A stretch of DNA of 51,980 bases from Bacteroides sp. (GCA_020861095.1 JAJBTC010000027.1:1-51980), one strand, 5' to 3'. Shown: positions 1-12,053, counted from the stretch's first letter. Notes: generated by a model not told the origin, from the sequence alone. A program made the numbers and translations.

Positions 1-85
1 AATATGGAGACGCAAATATGCGTCTCTACAGAGGTGTACGATATCTGTAATTTCAATTGTAAATTGTAAATCGTCTAATCGTAAA
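1..85. repeat. Right-hand fragment of a composite intergenic repeat island
   Basis: Bases 4-27 hold a short palindrome, GAGACGCA and TGCGTCTC around a small loop, almost the same as the one near the other end of the window (51891-51932). From about 46 to 85 runs the AT-rich outer-arm sequence (TTCAATTGTAAATTG... GTCTAATCGTAAAT) that bounds the complete islands at 11, 40, 49 and 51 kb. It runs straight into the stop codon of the beta-galactosidase gene. I infer that the rest of the island lies left of the window. Confidence 0.6.
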
Positions 86-3334
<3,249 letters not shown>

Positions 3335-3358
3335 TTAAATGGAATGTCGGAGAGAAGA

Positions 3359-4189
3359 TCAGAACCTGAGGCCTTCGCGAAGCCATTTTTCCAGTTCTTC
3401 TGTCCATTGTCGCTTGTAGGTAAAGTTGTCCCGGAACCCCCATCCATGTCCGCCGGTAGGATAAATATGTAACGAGACGGGAATATCGTGTTGCAGCAGA
3501 GAGCTGTAATAACGGATCGTGTTCTCTGCCGGCACAGCTTTGTCGTCGGAAGACAGTACGATAAAAGCCTGGGGAGTCTTTTCGTTTACCCGGAGTTCGT
3601 TGCTATAGGCCGCTATCAGATGGGTATCAGGCGATTCTCCGATCAGGTTCCCGCGGGACCCGGCGTGGGTATATTCCGCGTCCATCGTGATCACCGGGTA
3701 GAGCAGGATCTGAAAATCCGGACGGGTGGCCGCACTGCTGTGCTGTGTGGCCAGCGTGGAGGCAAGGTGTCCTCCCGCGGAGGCTCCCATGATACCGACG
3801 CGATCGGGGCGTATCTGCCAGTCGGCAGCCCGTGCACGTATGGTATGTATGGCCTGTTCGGCATCGGAAAAAGGTACTTCGTAGTTGCCGTTGGGCATGC
3901 GGTATTTCAGAATGATGTAGGTGATCCCTTGCGTGTTGAACCAGGAAGCCATATTGTGTCCTTCGTGATTCATGGCCAGGTGGGTGTATCCACCTCCCGG
4001 ACACATGATAATGGCCATTCCATTGGGATCCGGGGCCGGATATACAAACAATACCGGATCGTAGGATTGATCTTCAGAGAGATGATTGCTGTTGGGAGCC
4101 CCATCCGGCCACAGAGGGATCTCGATCGGTTTCTGGGCAAACAGAGACAGGGTACTGGCAAAAGCCAGAAATAAGATTAACTTTTTCAT
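3359..4189 (-). CDS. Secreted alpha/beta hydrolase, carbohydrate-esterase-like
   Basis: A 276-residue alpha/beta-hydrolase with an N-terminal signal peptide (residues 1-18, ...LSLFA). Visible catalytic features are the oxyanion-hole segment CPGGGY (63-68), the nucleophile elbow GASAGG with S137, an Asp near 215-216 (SSDDKAVP) and H248 in GGHGWG. This pattern fits the BD-FAE/acetyl-xylan-esterase-like group common in gut Bacteroidota, which remove acetyl or feruloyl groups from plant glycans. It lies 54 bases upstream of the beta-galactosidase on the same strand, so the two may be co-transcribed and act on the same glycan; that is inference. Family fold is certain, substrate is not. Confidence 0.88.
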   Translation of the reverse strand: MKKLILFLAFASTLSLFAQKPIEIPLWPDGAPNSNHLSEDQSYDPVLFVYPAPDPNGMAIIMCPGGGYTHLAMNHEGHNMASWFNTQGITYIILKYRMPNGNYEVPFSDAEQAIHTIRARAADWQIRPDRVGIMGASAGGHLASTLATQHSSAATRPDFQILLYPVITMDAEYTHAGSRGNLIGESPDTHLIAAYSNELRVNEKTPQAFIVLSSDDKAVPAENTIRYYSSLLQHDIPVSLHIYPTGGHGWGFRDNFTYKRQWTEELEKWLREGLRF

Positions 4190-4670
4190 AGGTATAGCAC
4201 TTGAGATACGCGTTTTTCCTGTATAGGGAACAGAGGAAGGATATATATCCTTGCTGCCACTCCTATCTGTTACAAATGTACAACATACTTGTCTATTTTT
4301 CTATCCTTTTATATAAATTATAATGAAATTTAAGGAAAACAGAAGGTTCGGGTATGTTTTCAGAGAGGCTTATCGGTTTGTCTGAGAAGGCATCCCACAG
4401 ACAGCCGGGAGAGATCCGGAGTTCTCCCCGGAACACTTCGGAGTTCAGTGTAACCTGTTCCGGAGTTCTCTTTGTACGGACCCGGATCTTTGCCGGTACC
4501 GGATGGCAGAACAGGAAAAGGAGAGTAAGTGAAGGGAGAAGAAATGTATGTGGTGCGGATGTAAGATCTTGATTGTTAGAATTATATCTGGTATATAACC
4601 GCAACCGCTCCGGCAGGAAGTACATCCTGCCGGAGCGGTCTGGTGCTACGGTCTTCTATAAAGAATAGGT
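4190..4670. other. 481-base intergenic region between OPT transporter and hydrolase
   Basis: No convincing gene. It holds the hairpin downstream of the OPT gene (4605-4638) and, on the minus strand at 4273-4280, a TACATTTG box of the Bacteroides -7 type that could start transcription of the hydrolase. Bases 4400-4480 contain a loose repetition of CGGAGTTC (three times), of unknown meaning. A 110-codon open frame on the minus strand here has no recognisable domain and overlaps these signals. Confidence 0.5.
4605..4638 (-). terminator. Perfect 14-bp hairpin after the OPT transporter gene
   Basis: Arms CCGCTCCGGCAGGA (4605-4618) and TCCTGCCGGAGCGG (4625-4638) pair perfectly around a six-base loop. 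It starts 32 bases past the OPT stop codon in the direction of transcription. No U-run follows, so it could act as a stability hairpin as well as a terminator. Confidence 0.55.
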
Positions 4671-6665
4671 TTATTTCACTTTCATGGAAGAGCGAATGAA
4701 GTAGACGATCAGCAGCGCATATGCACCGAGTGCCAGTACTTCGGAAAGTGAGTTTTGCTGCCAGGCTTCGTTGACCATATCGATGCCACCGAAACGGAGT
4801 GCAGCACTCACTACCCCCATCAGTGCCCCTCCGGCAATGAATCCGGAAGCGAGCAAGGTACCCTTTTCGCCTCTTTCTCTGTTAAGTGTCTCGTCTGTGC
4901 TGCGGCTGGTTACGTACCAGTTCACAGCTCCTCCCACGATCAGGGGTATATTCAGTTCTAAGGGGATGAACATACCCAGAGCGAAAGCCAGTGCGGGGAT
5001 CTTGAAATAGGTGAGCAGGATGGCCAGCAGTGCTCCGATACCGTACAGCAGCCACGGAGCCCCTACGCCACTCATCAACGGTTCGATCACAGCAGCCATC
5101 GCATTGGCCTGCGGGGCGGCTAATTTGCCGCTGGTAAATCCGTAAGCATCGTTCAGGATGATCATGACCCCGCCCACTGTGGCGGCAGAGACAACAGTTC
5201 CCAGGAATTTCCACGTTTCCTGCTTGGCCGGAGTGGTTCCCAGCCAGTAACCGATCTTCAGGTCGGTGATGAATCCGCCTGCCATGGAGAGCGCCGTACA
5301 TACTACACCTCCCATGATGAGTGCGGCTACCATCCCTTCCGGGCCGCGCAATCCTACGGCTACCATCACTACCGAGGCGAGGATCAGTGTCATCAGGGTC
5401 ATTCCCGATACCGGATTGGTACCTACGATGGCAATGGCATTGGCCGCTACGGTAGTGAACAGGAAGGCGATACCCGCTACCAGTACAATGGCTACCAGGG
5501 TGTGCAACAGATTTCCATGCATCACATCCAGATAGAAGAAGAGGCCGATCAGCAAGATGGTCACGCAGGAGCCGAAGCCGATGATCTTCATGGAAATATC
5601 GCGTTGGGTACGGCGTACCTGTACAGAGGCGGTATCGGCTTTGCCTCCCATCTCTTTAGCGGCCAGACCGATGGCGCTTTTGATGATGCTCCAGGAGCGT
5701 ATGATCCCTATGATACCTGCCATGGCAATGCCTCCGATACCTATGCTGCGGGCGTAATTGCGGAAGATCTCTTCCGGCGACATACTGCCTACGGTGGCGG
5801 TGATCTGTGGGTTCCACATATTTAATACCGTATCTCCCCAGATCAGGGACATACCGGGAATGATGATCCACCATACTGCCAGCGAACCGGCGCAGATGAT
5901 GGCGGCGTATTTCAGGCCGACAATGTAGCCCAGACCCAGTACCGCCGCGCCTGTGTTCACTTTGAATACCAATTTGGCCTTATCGGCAACGGTTTCGCCC
6001 CAGGCAGTCACACGGCTTGTAAAATCTTCGTTCCACCAACCGAAGGTGGCAACGATGAAGTCGTATAGACCTCCGACGATACCGGCGATCAATAGGGGTT
6101 TGGCCTGACTGCCCCCTTTCTCTCCGGATACCAGCACCTGGGTGGTGGCGGTAGCTTCGGGGAAAGGATATTTTCCGTGCATATCCTGTACGAAGTATTT
6201 GCGGAACGGGATCAGGAACAGGATACCCAATACGCCTCCCAGCAGGGAACTGATAAATACCTGGATGAAGGTAACGGTGATCTCCTCGGGATAGCTTTTC
6301 TGCAGGATATACAGAGCGGGCAGGGTGAAGATGGCCCCGGCTACGATCACTCCCGAACTGGAGCCTATGGATTGGATGATGACATTCTCTCCGAGCGCGT
6401 TTTTGCGTTTGGCCAGTCCGGATACGCCGACCGCGATGATGGCGATGGGAATGGCTGCTTCGAATACCTGACCGACCTTCAGTCCGAGATAAGCGGCCGC
6501 GGCGGAGAAAAGGATGGCCATGGCAATGCCCCAGAGTACCGACCAGAGGTTGACCTCCGGATAGGTCTTGTCGGGGCTCATCAACGGGTTGTATACTTCA
6601 CCGGGCTTGAGTTCCCGGAATGCGTTTTCGGGCAAACCGGTGATCTTTTCGTCTTCCTGCTTCAT
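4671..6665 (-). CDS. OPT family oligopeptide transporter
   Basis: A 664-residue polytopic membrane protein of the OPT superfamily, predicted to import small peptides (or, in some relatives, metal chelates) with protons. After a soluble N-terminus of about 40 residues (PENAFRELKPGEVYNP) come many hydrophobic helices rich in Gly and Ala, for example 42-62 and 72-84. The segment GENVIIQSIGSSSGVIVAG (about 92-110) is a conserved OPT-type region. Length fits the prokaryotic OPT group (about 600-700). It stands alone, with a strong hairpin just downstream and repeat DNA upstream. The substrate cannot be read from the sequence. Confidence 0.9.
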   Translation of the reverse strand: MKQEDEKITGLPENAFRELKPGEVYNPLMSPDKTYPEVNLWSVLWGIAMAILFSAAAAYLGLKVGQVFEAAIPIAIIAVGVSGLAKRKNALGENVIIQSIGSSSGVIVAGAIFTLPALYILQKSYPEEITVTFIQVFISSLLGGVLGILFLIPFRKYFVQDMHGKYPFPEATATTQVLVSGEKGGSQAKPLLIAGIVGGLYDFIVATFGWWNEDFTSRVTAWGETVADKAKLVFKVNTGAAVLGLGYIVGLKYAAIICAGSLAVWWIIIPGMSLIWGDTVLNMWNPQITATVGSMSPEEIFRNYARSIGIGGIAMAGIIGIIRSWSIIKSAIGLAAKEMGGKADTASVQVRRTQRDISMKIIGFGSCVTILLIGLFFYLDVMHGNLLHTLVAIVLVAGIAFLFTTVAANAIAIVGTNPVSGMTLMTLILASVVMVAVGLRGPEGMVAALIMGGVVCTALSMAGGFITDLKIGYWLGTTPAKQETWKFLGTVVSAATVGGVMIILNDAYGFTSGKLAAPQANAMAAVIEPLMSGVGAPWLLYGIGALLAILLTYFKIPALAFALGMFIPLELNIPLIVGGAVNWYVTSRSTDETLNRERGEKGTLLASGFIAGGALMGVVSAALRFGGIDMVNEAWQQNSLSEVLALGAYALLIVYFIRSSMKVK

Positions 6666-6735
6666 GTTGTTTGGGTATTTGTATGTTTATCTTTAAATGT
6701 GTTTCAGTTTTCTCTTCCTTTCGTTGCTACGCCGG

Positions 6736-7009
6736 GAGATTTACGATTTACTCCCTTCGGTCATGACCATTATTCGATTCTTTACATTAAAGAATGTTGA
6801 CGATGTACGATGTACAATTGAAAAAACATCGCCTAACGTATGATTTGTGTCTCTTCGCCACTCTGTTTGCTGTACGCCTCTTCGCAGGATAAACTCGCTC
6901 CACTCAGACAAGATCCTGCTCCCGGGTCGGCGTACAACAAACTCAGTTTTACGCTGCGAGACCCAAGGCGGCGGTACGCCTGTGCCAGGCTTGCCAGCGG
7001 ATGTTTGTG
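6736..7009. repeat. Family B intergenic repeat, copy 1
   Basis: About 274 bases, clearly related to 43759-44040 in the same orientation. The left part (to about 6822) is GAGATTTACGATT...CTCCCTTCGGTCATGAC...AATTGAAA. The middle folds into a stem: 6871-6878 with 6929-6936 (TGTACGCC/GGCGTACA) and 6884-6889 with 6914-6919 (GCAGGA/TCCTGC), enclosing a loop whose sequence is shared with copy 2 (CTCGCTCCACTCAGAC). A conserved block ACGCTGCGAGACCCAAGGCG follows. No protein with a recognisable domain is encoded. Confidence 0.75.
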
Positions 7010-7055
7010 AATAAATCAGAATATCTGAAAAAACGTTCAAAGAAAGCAAAAAAAA

Positions 7056-7076
7056 GGAGAATCAAAAAGATTCTCC
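7056..7076 (-). terminator. Rho-independent terminator downstream of DUF1573 gene
   Basis: GGAGAATC (7056-7063) and GATTCTCC (7069-7076) form a perfect 8-bp stem with a five-base loop. Read on the minus strand it is followed by a run of eight T residues. It lies beyond three tandem copies of the DUF1573 gene tail and probably ends that transcript. Confidence 0.75.
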
Positions 7077-7098
7077 TCCGTGTTGTCGTTTATTTCTC

Positions 7099-7279
7099 TT
7101 ATTTTGCATCCTTATTTGTTATATAGCCTTCTATTGAAAAACTCAGAAATTAAAACTTTCCACTTATAACTTATTTCGTGTCCTTACCTATTAGTTCCGT
7201 TCCTATTGGAAAAACTCAAAACTTAAAACTCAGAACTTCACACTTAATTCGCATCCTTAGCGGTCATATCGCCTTCGAT
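7099..7279 (-). repeat. Tandem triplication of the 3' tail of the DUF1573 gene
   Basis: Three related units start at 7099, 7171 and 7244 (spacing 72 and 73 bases). Read on the minus strand each ends in a similar peptide and stop: IEGDMTAKDAN (true gene end), IGTELIGKDTK, and IEGYITNKDAK. The two downstream units each include an A-rich spacer (AAAACTC...TTAAAACT on the plus strand). The two outer tails are no longer attached to an open gene, so they are decayed partial copies. Confidence 0.75.
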
Positions 7280-7639
7280 ATAGAGACGCATCATTTCAGT
7301 TTTGCCATTGGTACGCAAAGTGATCGATTTCTTGAAATGTCCGGGATATTTGCCTGTACCGTTGTATGTAACGCTTACGGTGCCTTTCTGGCCCGGCATG
7401 ATCGGCTCTTTGGTGTACTCAGGTACGGTACATCCGCAGGACGCTACGGCCTGGTGTATCACCAGCGGAGCATCGCCGATATTGGTATAGGTAAATGTGG
7501 TAGTTACCACCGGATCGTTTTCCGAAAAGGTTCCGAAATTGTGAGTGGTCTCGTCAAACTTTATTTCCGCTTTACCCTGGGCAGCCGCATAACCGACGTT
7601 GAGCAGGAGTATAGCCATGAAAAAGAACAGTTTCTTCAT
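7244..7639 (-). CDS. Small secreted DUF1573 protein
   Basis: 131 residues using the ATG at 7639; the frame stays open upstream, but that stretch contains the promoter box at 7668-7675. Residues 1-21 are a signal peptide ending GYAAAQ. The rest is one DUF1573 (ASPM/SPD-2/Hydin-like) beta-sandwich domain with the hallmark NIGDAPLVI (about 54-62) and SCGCT (about 68-72), then a final strand ending RLYIEGDM. Such proteins are abundant in Bacteroidota; their role is unknown, probably a periplasmic Ig-like binding or scaffold domain. Its 3' end is repeated twice downstream in decayed form, which suggests past tandem duplication. Confidence 0.9.
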   Translation of the reverse strand: MKKLFFFMAILLLNVGYAAAQGKAEIKFDETTHNFGTFSENDPVVTTTFTYTNIGDAPLVIHQAVASCGCTVPEYTKEPIMPGQKGTVSVTYNGTGKYPGHFKKSITLRTNGKTEMMRLYIEGDMTAKDAN

Positions 7640-7667
7640 TTTACCTTTCTTTATTAAGTTTACGCTG

Positions 7668-7708
7668 CAAAGATAGGGCATTTTTCTGGAAATAATCCTG
7701 TATATTTG
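7668..7708. promoter_or_regulatory. Divergent promoters for DUF1573 and aldose 1-epimerase genes
   Basis: On the minus strand TATCTTTG (7668-7675) is a consensus Bacteroides -7 box, 29 bases before the DUF1573 start. On the plus strand TATATTTG (7701-7708) is a -7 box, 33 bases before the epimerase ATG, with a T-rich -33 region near 7680. The two promoters overlap, so the genes could influence each other. Confidence 0.65.
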
Positions 7709-7740
7709 CCAAATAGTATTAAATAAATTACAAAAACAGC

Positions 7741-8877
7741 ATGAGCAGTGTACGCGTGTTAGCGGGTGTGATGGTGGTGATGATCCTGTGTGTAGCTTGT
7801 AGGCCAAAGGATGAAACTACTTTATCGGGTTTGCGGGTCAGTGATTTTCGTATGGAACTGGATGGGCAACTCACAGATCTTTACATACTGAAAAACAGAC
7901 AGGGCATGGAAGTCTGTGTGACCAACTACGGTGCCCGGGTGGTGTCTGTGATGGTGCCCGACCGCAACGGTGAGTGGGCGGATGTGGTGGCTGGTTTTCC
8001 TGCCATCGGCGCGTACGTGGAGCGGAGGCAGAACTTCGGTGCTACGATCGGTCGGTACATCGGACGTATCCTCAACGCGGAGTTTACACTGGATTCTGTG
8101 ACTTATCAGCTGACCAAAAATACCGGAGAACATTCTGCGCATGGAGGAGATCCCGGATTTGCTTCCCGGGTGTGGCAGGCAGAGCCTGTCAATGAATCTA
8201 CCCTGAAACTGAGCTATCTTTCGCCGGACGGAGAGAATGGCTTTCCGGGCAACCTGCAGGTATCTCTTTTCTATACCGTGACGGAGGATAACGAATTGGA
8301 TATCCGCTACGAAGCGCAGACGGATAAGCCTACGGTGATCAATTTGTCTCATCACTCTTTCTTTAATATTTCCGGTGATTTCCATACTTCCGTAAAAGAC
8401 CAGATCCTGTATATAGACGCGGACTACTATACCCCTTACGATTCTCTGAAACAGGTAACCGGGGAGATCCTGCCGGTAGCGGGTACTGCGCTGGACTTTA
8501 CCGAGCCTCACAGGATCGGTGAGCGGATCGATGAAGACTGGCTGCAACTGAACGTAACCGGTGGATATGACCATAACTGGGTATTGAATACAGAGGGCGA
8601 TCTGAGTTTGCTGGCGGCCCGGCTGGTCGACGAAAAGAGTGGGCGCACCTTGGAAGTGTATACCAATGAACCCGCGTTGCAGGTATATACGGCCAATGGA
8701 CTGAGAGGAGCCATGACCGGAAAAGAGGGGATAGCCTATGAAAAGCGTACCTCTGTCTGTCTGGAGACACAGCACTTTCCGGACAGTCCTAACCAACCTC
8801 AGTTTCCCTCTACGGTGCTGAGACCGGGTGAGCGGTATGACAGCCGGTGTATCTATCGATTTGGGATACTGGATTGA
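7741..8877 (+). CDS. galM: Aldose 1-epimerase (mutarotase), probable lipoprotein
   Basis: A 378-residue galactose mutarotase that interconverts alpha and beta anomers of aldoses. The N-terminus has a hydrophobic segment ending in C20 (ILCVACRPK), a lipobox-like site with Cys at -3, so a lipidated periplasmic form is likely. Expected active-site residues are present: H134 in HSAHGG, H204/H205 in NLSHHSFFN (substrate binding and acid) and E342 in CLETQHFPDSPN (base). Length fits after allowing for the leader. A periplasmic mutarotase would fit with the secreted beta-galactosidase of this window, but the genes are 4 kb apart and the link is inference. Confidence 0.93.
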   Translation: MSSVRVLAGVMVVMILCVACRPKDETTLSGLRVSDFRMELDGQLTDLYILKNRQGMEVCVTNYGARVVSVMVPDRNGEWADVVAGFPAIGAYVERRQNFGATIGRYIGRILNAEFTLDSVTYQLTKNTGEHSAHGGDPGFASRVWQAEPVNESTLKLSYLSPDGENGFPGNLQVSLFYTVTEDNELDIRYEAQTDKPTVINLSHHSFFNISGDFHTSVKDQILYIDADYYTPYDSLKQVTGEILPVAGTALDFTEPHRIGERIDEDWLQLNVTGGYDHNWVLNTEGDLSLLAARLVDEKSGRTLEVYTNEPALQVYTANGLRGAMTGKEGIAYEKRTSVCLETQHFPDSPNQPQFPSTVLRPGERYDSRCIYRFGILD

Positions 8878-8981
8878 TCCGGGGGAAGTGTATAAGAGGC
8901 TGCTTTGTTTAAGTTTATCATCGTTTCGTACGAGAAATACAGATTTTCTTTTATGGATCTGTATGCCTGGAGAAAAAACTC

Positions 8982-9590
8982 TTAACTCTTGTCGGATGTA
9001 TTTTTATTTATGGTTCCGATGTAATTTAAAATTTCCGAACGTCCGGTGCGATTTTCAGCGGAAGTGATAAAGTAAGGAGGGAGTTCTTCCCATTGTTCCT
9101 GCAACTGTTGCAGGTATTTTGTTACGTTATTGTGTAGCCTGCCCGACTTCAGTTTGTCAACTTTGGTAAATACAATGGAGAAGGGAACTTCGTTTTCTCC
9201 CAGCCATTCCATAAACTCGAGGTCGATCTTCTGGGGGTCGAGCCGGCTGTCGATCAATACGAACAGATTGGTCATCTGAGGGCGTTCGAGGATGTGGTTC
9301 TCAATAATGGTTTTGATCTGTTCTTTTCCTTTCTGACCCCGTCTGGCATATCCGTATCCGGGAAGGTCTACCAGGTACCAGTCTTTGTTGATAAGGAAAT
9401 GGTTGATTAGCAGGGTTTTTCCAGGTGTGGAGGAGGTCATGGCCAGTCCTTTCTTGTTGGTGAGCATATTGATCAGGGACGACTTCCCTACGTTGGAACG
9501 GCCGATAAACGCATATTCGGGCAGATCGCCCGCGGGACATTTGCGTACGTCGGTGTTGCTTATTACAAATTCAGCACTTTTGATTTCCAT
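8982..9590 (-). CDS. engB: Ribosome biogenesis GTPase EngB (YihA/YsxC)
   Basis: A 202-residue TrmE-Era-EngA-EngB-type GTPase needed for assembly of the large ribosomal subunit. G motifs in order: G1 GRSNVGKSS (30-38), switch region TSSTPGKT (52-59), G3 DLPG (75-78), G4 TKVD (142-145) and G5 SAEN (177-180). Length matches EngB. It starts 21 bases after the stop of the SSS symporter, so they are probably co-transcribed. It converges with the epimerase gene. Confidence 0.96.
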   Translation of the reverse strand: MEIKSAEFVISNTDVRKCPAGDLPEYAFIGRSNVGKSSLINMLTNKKGLAMTSSTPGKTLLINHFLINKDWYLVDLPGYGYARRGQKGKEQIKTIIENHILERPQMTNLFVLIDSRLDPQKIDLEFMEWLGENEVPFSIVFTKVDKLKSGRLHNNVTKYLQQLQEQWEELPPYFITSAENRTGRSEILNYIGTINKNTSDKS

Positions 9591-9611
9591 ATTTCTTATT
9601 TTTATCTGGTT

Positions 9612-11063
9612 TTATTTTCTTTTCATCGCATCGGGTGTAGACAGCATCCACATCCCGGCGAAGGTCAATGCTCCGTTGAGCATCAGTAACTCGTATCCGA
9701 AACGGTAGCCTGTGGCAGAGGCAGTCCACTGATCCAGTCCATAGCAGAGGACAGGAGAGAGGAGGGCTATCACAGGTATCCACTTGTCGCGGGTCTTTCG
9801 TCGGGTGAACAGCCCGAACGCGAACATGCCCAACAGCGGGCCGTATGTATAAGAGGCGATGATGTATATAGCGTCGATCACACTTTTATTGTTCAGCGCG
9901 TGGAAGAGACAGATACAGACAATCAGCACCACAGACATGCCTATATGCACTTTGTCGCGTTTCCTGTGCGCGGTCTCTTCGGGTTCTTTTTCCGTGCCGA
10001 GAATATCGACACAAAAACTGGTGGTCATAGAGGTGAGGGCCGAATCGGAATTGCTGAATGCCGCGGCAACGATGCCGATGGTGAAAAGGACCAGGACTAC
10101 CGGCCCCAGATATCCTTGTGTGGCGAGCAAAGGGAGTACTTCATCGTTTACAGCCGGGAGGGCCCAGTCCATCTTTGCAGCAAGTACCAGCAATAGGATG
10201 CCCAGACAGAGGAAGAGGAAATTGAGTGGAATGAAAGCAAACCCATACCAATACATGTTCTTCTGCGCGTCTTTGAGATTGCTGCACGTCAGGTTTTTCT
10301 GCATCATATCCTGGTCCAGTCCGGTCATTACGATGACAATAAAGATACCACTGATAAACTGCTTGAAGAAGTTTTGCCGGGAAACCCAGTCGTCCAGGAC
10401 AAAAATGCGGCTGTTGGGGTGTTCCCGGATCGTTTGCACCAGTTCCGGGAATCCCATTTCCAGTTTCTGTACAATAAATACGATGATGCAGATCAGGGCA
10501 GCGATCAGACAGAAGGTTTGCAGCGTATCGGTCCATACAATGGTACGGATTCCACTTTTGTGGGTATATACCCACACCAGCCCTACTGCTGCTACAGCGA
10601 TCAGCCAGAACGGGACATTCATCTCCCGGAACAGGTATATATGCAGAATGGTGCATACCAGATAGAGCTTGACTGCTGTGCCTAACATACGCGACAGAAG
10701 GAAGAAAAGGGAGCCTGTGCGGTAAGAATGACTACCGATGCGCGTGCCCAGGTAGCTGTAGATACTGGTGAGCTGCAGCCGGTAGTAGAGCGGCAGAAGC
10801 AGATGTGCCACTACCAGATAGCCGAAAAAGAAGCCGGATACAGTCTGCATATAGGTCATATCCATACCCCGTACCATGCCGGGAACGGAGATGAAAGTGA
10901 CCCCGGAGATGGAGGCACCGATCATGCCAAATGCTACCACATACCAGGGAGAGCGGTTTTCCGCTTTGAAGAAAACGGCATTGCTGCTGCCCCGACGTCC
11001 GGTGAAATGAGCGATCAGTAGCAGGGCCGAAAAATAACATACAATGGTGACCAGCATGAGCAT
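9612..11063 (-). CDS. Sodium:solute symporter (SSS family)
   Basis: A 483-residue membrane protein of the SSS/SLC5 family, with about 13 predicted helices. The N-terminal helix is VTIVCYFSALLLIAHFTG; the conserved early segment GMIGASISGVTFISVPG (about 46-62) belongs to the substrate/sodium-binding core, and SNSDSALTSM is the typical helix-8 region. The substrate (sugar, sialic acid, myo-inositol or other) cannot be decided. ATG codons occur at 11063 and 11057. A consensus -7 box lies at 11069-11076, only six bases upstream of the first, implying a leaderless or very short-leader message. It is followed by engB. Confidence 0.92.
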   Translation of the reverse strand: MLMLVTIVCYFSALLLIAHFTGRRGSSNAVFFKAENRSPWYVVAFGMIGASISGVTFISVPGMVRGMDMTYMQTVSGFFFGYLVVAHLLLPLYYRLQLTSIYSYLGTRIGSHSYRTGSLFFLLSRMLGTAVKLYLVCTILHIYLFREMNVPFWLIAVAAVGLVWVYTHKSGIRTIVWTDTLQTFCLIAALICIIVFIVQKLEMGFPELVQTIREHPNSRIFVLDDWVSRQNFFKQFISGIFIVIVMTGLDQDMMQKNLTCSNLKDAQKNMYWYGFAFIPLNFLFLCLGILLLVLAAKMDWALPAVNDEVLPLLATQGYLGPVVLVLFTIGIVAAAFSNSDSALTSMTTSFCVDILGTEKEPEETAHRKRDKVHIGMSVVLIVCICLFHALNNKSVIDAIYIIASYTYGPLLGMFAFGLFTRRKTRDKWIPVIALLSPVLCYGLDQWTASATGYRFGYELLMLNGALTFAGMWMLSTPDAMKRK

Positions 11064-11068
11064 GGGTG

Positions 11069-11076
11069 CAAAGATA
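11069..11076 (-). promoter_or_regulatory. -7 promoter box of the SSS symporter gene
   Basis: TATCTTTG on the minus strand, a perfect TAnnTTTG box, six bases before the ATG at 11063 and a few bases from the left arm of the repeat island. The expected transcription start falls at or beside the start codon. Confidence 0.6.
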
Positions 11077-11082
11077 GCATTT

Positions 11083-12053
11083 ATTTACGATTTAACGATT
11101 TACGATGTACGATTGAAATTACACAGGATGACAGGGTATATAGAGATAGAAGTAGGGAAATTTACGATTAAAACATGTAAGTATTCTATTTGTATCATCT
11201 CCATTCCATGTATAGACGCACAGCGTATAGTAGTGACCGGTATAAAATGTTAATAATTACTATAAAGGTTTTTATGTCAAATAGTTACATTTGATTTTTA
11301 CCCGGAGGATTTCAAGCTATTACTTTTCCGGAAGCTATGCAAATGACACTCATTTACTTCGGTTTCCTCTGAAAGCCTGAAGGGCTTTACTGTCAATAAC
11401 CCCCAGTGAAGCGGAGCATAGCGGAGTGACTGGGGGTAGTGATCCGTCCTCTGTCTTCAACCCCAAAGTGGGTTGAATGATTTTCTGAGGTATAAAACGA
11501 GGTCAAATCGTGCTCATACTATGTAGAATGTAGTTTTTCTCTATTCAACCCGCTTTGGGGTTGACTGTAGATGCATCAGATATACCCCCAGTCGCTTCGT
11601 TACGGGCAAGGCCCTTCACTGCGCTTCACTGGGGGTTATGCACAGTAAACCCTCCGGGTTTTCAGAAGAAATCAGAGTAAATGAGTATCATCTGGATAGT
11701 TCCGGAAATCTTAACCTATTTTTCCGGATAACACTGTACGGCGTGCCTCTTAGCGATGTAGAACAAACAGTTATGTATAAATCCGATGAGTCAAATGGTT
11801 GATTGATCTATTTATATAAATAGTATGGACTCTATGAACAGCAAACAACCTATACATTATAAAAAGAATATATAGTCCGAACGTATATAAGCTGGTGGAA
11901 ACACCCCACATCATGCAAATCCCCTGTTAAGATCAATAGTAATACATACATCTATATGTAATTTCAATCGTACATGGTAAATTGTTCAACGTTCCTTAGC
12001 GTTAATTATCAAAGAATGAGTCATGACCGAAGGGAGTAATCGTAGATAAATCG
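11083..12053. repeat. Composite intergenic repeat island, copy 1
   Basis: About 970 bases of non-coding repeat fill the gap between the symporter and recR. Outer arms: 11083-11122 (ATTTACGATT...GATTGAAATTAC) and its inverse from 11958. An inner element (about 11207-11760) carries weak terminal inverted repeats. Its core contains stem ACCCCCAGT/ACTGGGGGT (11399-11407 with 11429-11437), hairpin arm 11457-11476 (TCAACCCC...GGGTTGA) matching 11544-11564 inverted, and a second CCCCC/GGGGG stem (11584-11592 with 11628-11636). The two core halves are also mutually complementary. The outer right arm is interrupted at about 11988-12053 by an inverted piece of repeat family B. No transposase is present. 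Confidence 0.8.

Noticed and set aside
4293..4625. 110-codon minus-strand frame between OPT and hydrolase genes
   Set aside because: No domain, overlaps a probable terminator and a promoter box, and has no ribosome-binding site.
11371..11664. CRISPR-like repetition in the islands
   Set aside because: Repeats are inverted and of unequal length, spacers are not unique, and no cas genes are present.
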